From NCBI RefSeq assembly GCF_036967205.1, contig NZ_CP146022.1, positions 3,286,001 through 3,350,000 on the forward strand: 64,000 bases of DNA. Reading direction: 5' to 3'. Within the stretch, counting starts at the first letter, position 1. Each line of letters starts with the position of its first letter. The translations under genes were made by a program, and so were the position numbers. The stretch is from Streptomyces sp. Q6 (lineage in GTDB: Bacteria; Actinomycetota; Actinomycetes; Streptomycetales; Streptomycetaceae). The notes under the pieces were generated by a model. It did not search any database, was not told the origin of the DNA, and worked only from the letters and a program-made list of their open reading frames with translations. Below are positions 63,413-64,000 of this stretch, piece by piece.

Positions 63413-64000
63413 ATGACCGTCACCGGCATTGACGACGTACTGCTTGTCCACGGCGGAACCCCGCTGGAGGGCGAGATCCGTGTCCGCGGCGCCAAGAACC
63501 TGGTGCCCAAGGCCATGGTCGCGGCCCTCCTGGGCAGCGCTCCGAGCCGGCTGCGCAATGTCCCCGACATCCGTGACGTGCGTGTCGTACGCGGGCTGCT
63601 GCAACTGCACGGTGTGACGGTCCGCCCCGGCGAGGAGCCCGGCGAGCTGGTCATGGACCCGTCGCACGTGGAGTCGGCGAACGTGGCCGACATCGACGCG
63701 CACGCGGGCTCGTCGCGCATTCCGATCCTGCTCTGCGGCCCGCTCCTGCACCGCCTCGGCCACGCGTTCATCCCGGGCCTGGGCGGCTGTGACATCGGCG
63801 GCCGGCCGATCGACTTCCACTTCGAGGTGCTCCGCCAGTTCGGCGCGACGATCGAGAAGCGCGCGGACGGCCAGTACCTGGAGGCCCCGCAGCGGCTGCG
63901 CGGCACCAAGATCCGTCTGCCGTACCCCTCCGTGGGCGCCACCGAGCAGGTCCTGCTCACGGCCGTCCTCGCCGAGGGCGTCACGGAGCTCTCGAACGCG
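63413..64000 (+). CDS. murA: UDP-N-acetylglucosamine 1-carboxyvinyltransferase (5' part)
   Basis: First 196 codons of the first committed enzyme of peptidoglycan synthesis, cut by the window edge. ATG 63413 starts MTVTGIDDVLLVHGGTPLEG. Lys28-Asn29 in VRGAKNLVPKAM bind PEP, and the active-site loop has Cys126 in FIPGLGGCDIGGRPIDFHFE. A Cys at this position is the fosfomycin-reactive residue; mycobacteria have Asp instead. Asn and Arg contacts with UDP-GlcNAc are present as expected. The remaining half lies to the right. Confidence 0.95.
   Translation, partial: MTVTGIDDVLLVHGGTPLEGEIRVRGAKNLVPKAMVAALLGSAPSRLRNVPDIRDVRVVRGLLQLHGVTVRPGEEPGELVMDPSHVESANVADIDAHAGSSRIPILLCGPLLHRLGHAFIPGLGGCDIGGRPIDFHFEVLRQFGATIEKRADGQYLEAPQRLRGTKIRLPYPSVGATEQVLLTAVLAEGVTELSNA

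Overview
The window is high-GC actinobacterial chromosome and almost certainly Streptomyces. The pointers are GC-rich third codon positions, many GTG starts, an SsgA-like sporulation protein, DasR-type operators in front of N-acetylglucosamine PTS genes, and a gene order that from memory resembles the S. coelicolor SCO2897-SCO2949 core region. Nothing suggests a plasmid, prophage, CRISPR array or secondary-metabolite cluster. Most of it is core genome. The more variable pieces are a type VII secretion-associated island (47.8-54.9 kb) and several small tandem-repeat patches.

Layout. 0-7 kb: the ends of two ABC-2 permeases, a class A penicillin-binding protein, a guanidinium exporter behind a probable guanidine-III riboswitch, a GroES-like protein, a peroxiredoxin and a ProP-like symporter. 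7-9 kb: an unusual tRNA, rdgB, a lipoprotein and rph. 9.3-16.1 kb: a PAS-GAF-SpoIIE phosphatase, then nagF (PTS EIIB) divergent from three tandem EIIC paralogues, with four DasR-like dre boxes. 16.2-24.7 kb: a metallo-beta-lactamase-fold hydrolase, a PemK-like protein, the cysM-cysO-leader-mec cysteine module, an amino-acid permease, DUF2017, clpS, pncB and pncA. This block parallels M. tuberculosis Rv1330c-Rv1341.

24.7-36.5 kb: an M6 metalloprotease, two RDD membrane proteins, an SsgG-like protein, a GlcD-like oxidase, a frameshifted TPR protein, and hppD divergent from an Lrp/AsnC regulator. 36.5-41.1 kb: a four-gene overlapping OpuC-type osmolyte ABC operon and a Lon-like protease. 41.2-47.5 kb: an IclR regulator, a DEAD-like helicase, a multiply frameshifted MFS exporter, tRNA-Cys, a P-loop kinase and a membrane protein.

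47.8-54.9 kb: two convergent groups of WXG100/PPE-like proteins, a 754-residue probable T7SS substrate with an AT-richer C-terminus, a lipoprotein and a mycosin. No EccC/D core lies inside the window. 55.1-60.0 kb: a three-subunit xanthine-dehydrogenase-family operon with an odd Fe-S subunit and an apparently missing catalytic Glu. 60.4-64 kb: a GH20 hexosaminidase, DUF3039, YqgE/AlgH and the start of murA.

Functional links. GlcNAc uptake (nagF/nagE), hexosaminidase, murA and the class A PBP all concern amino-sugar and cell-wall metabolism. The cysteine module pairs a sulfur-carrier pathway with a Cys-containing leader peptide. pncB and pncA together make an NAD salvage pair.
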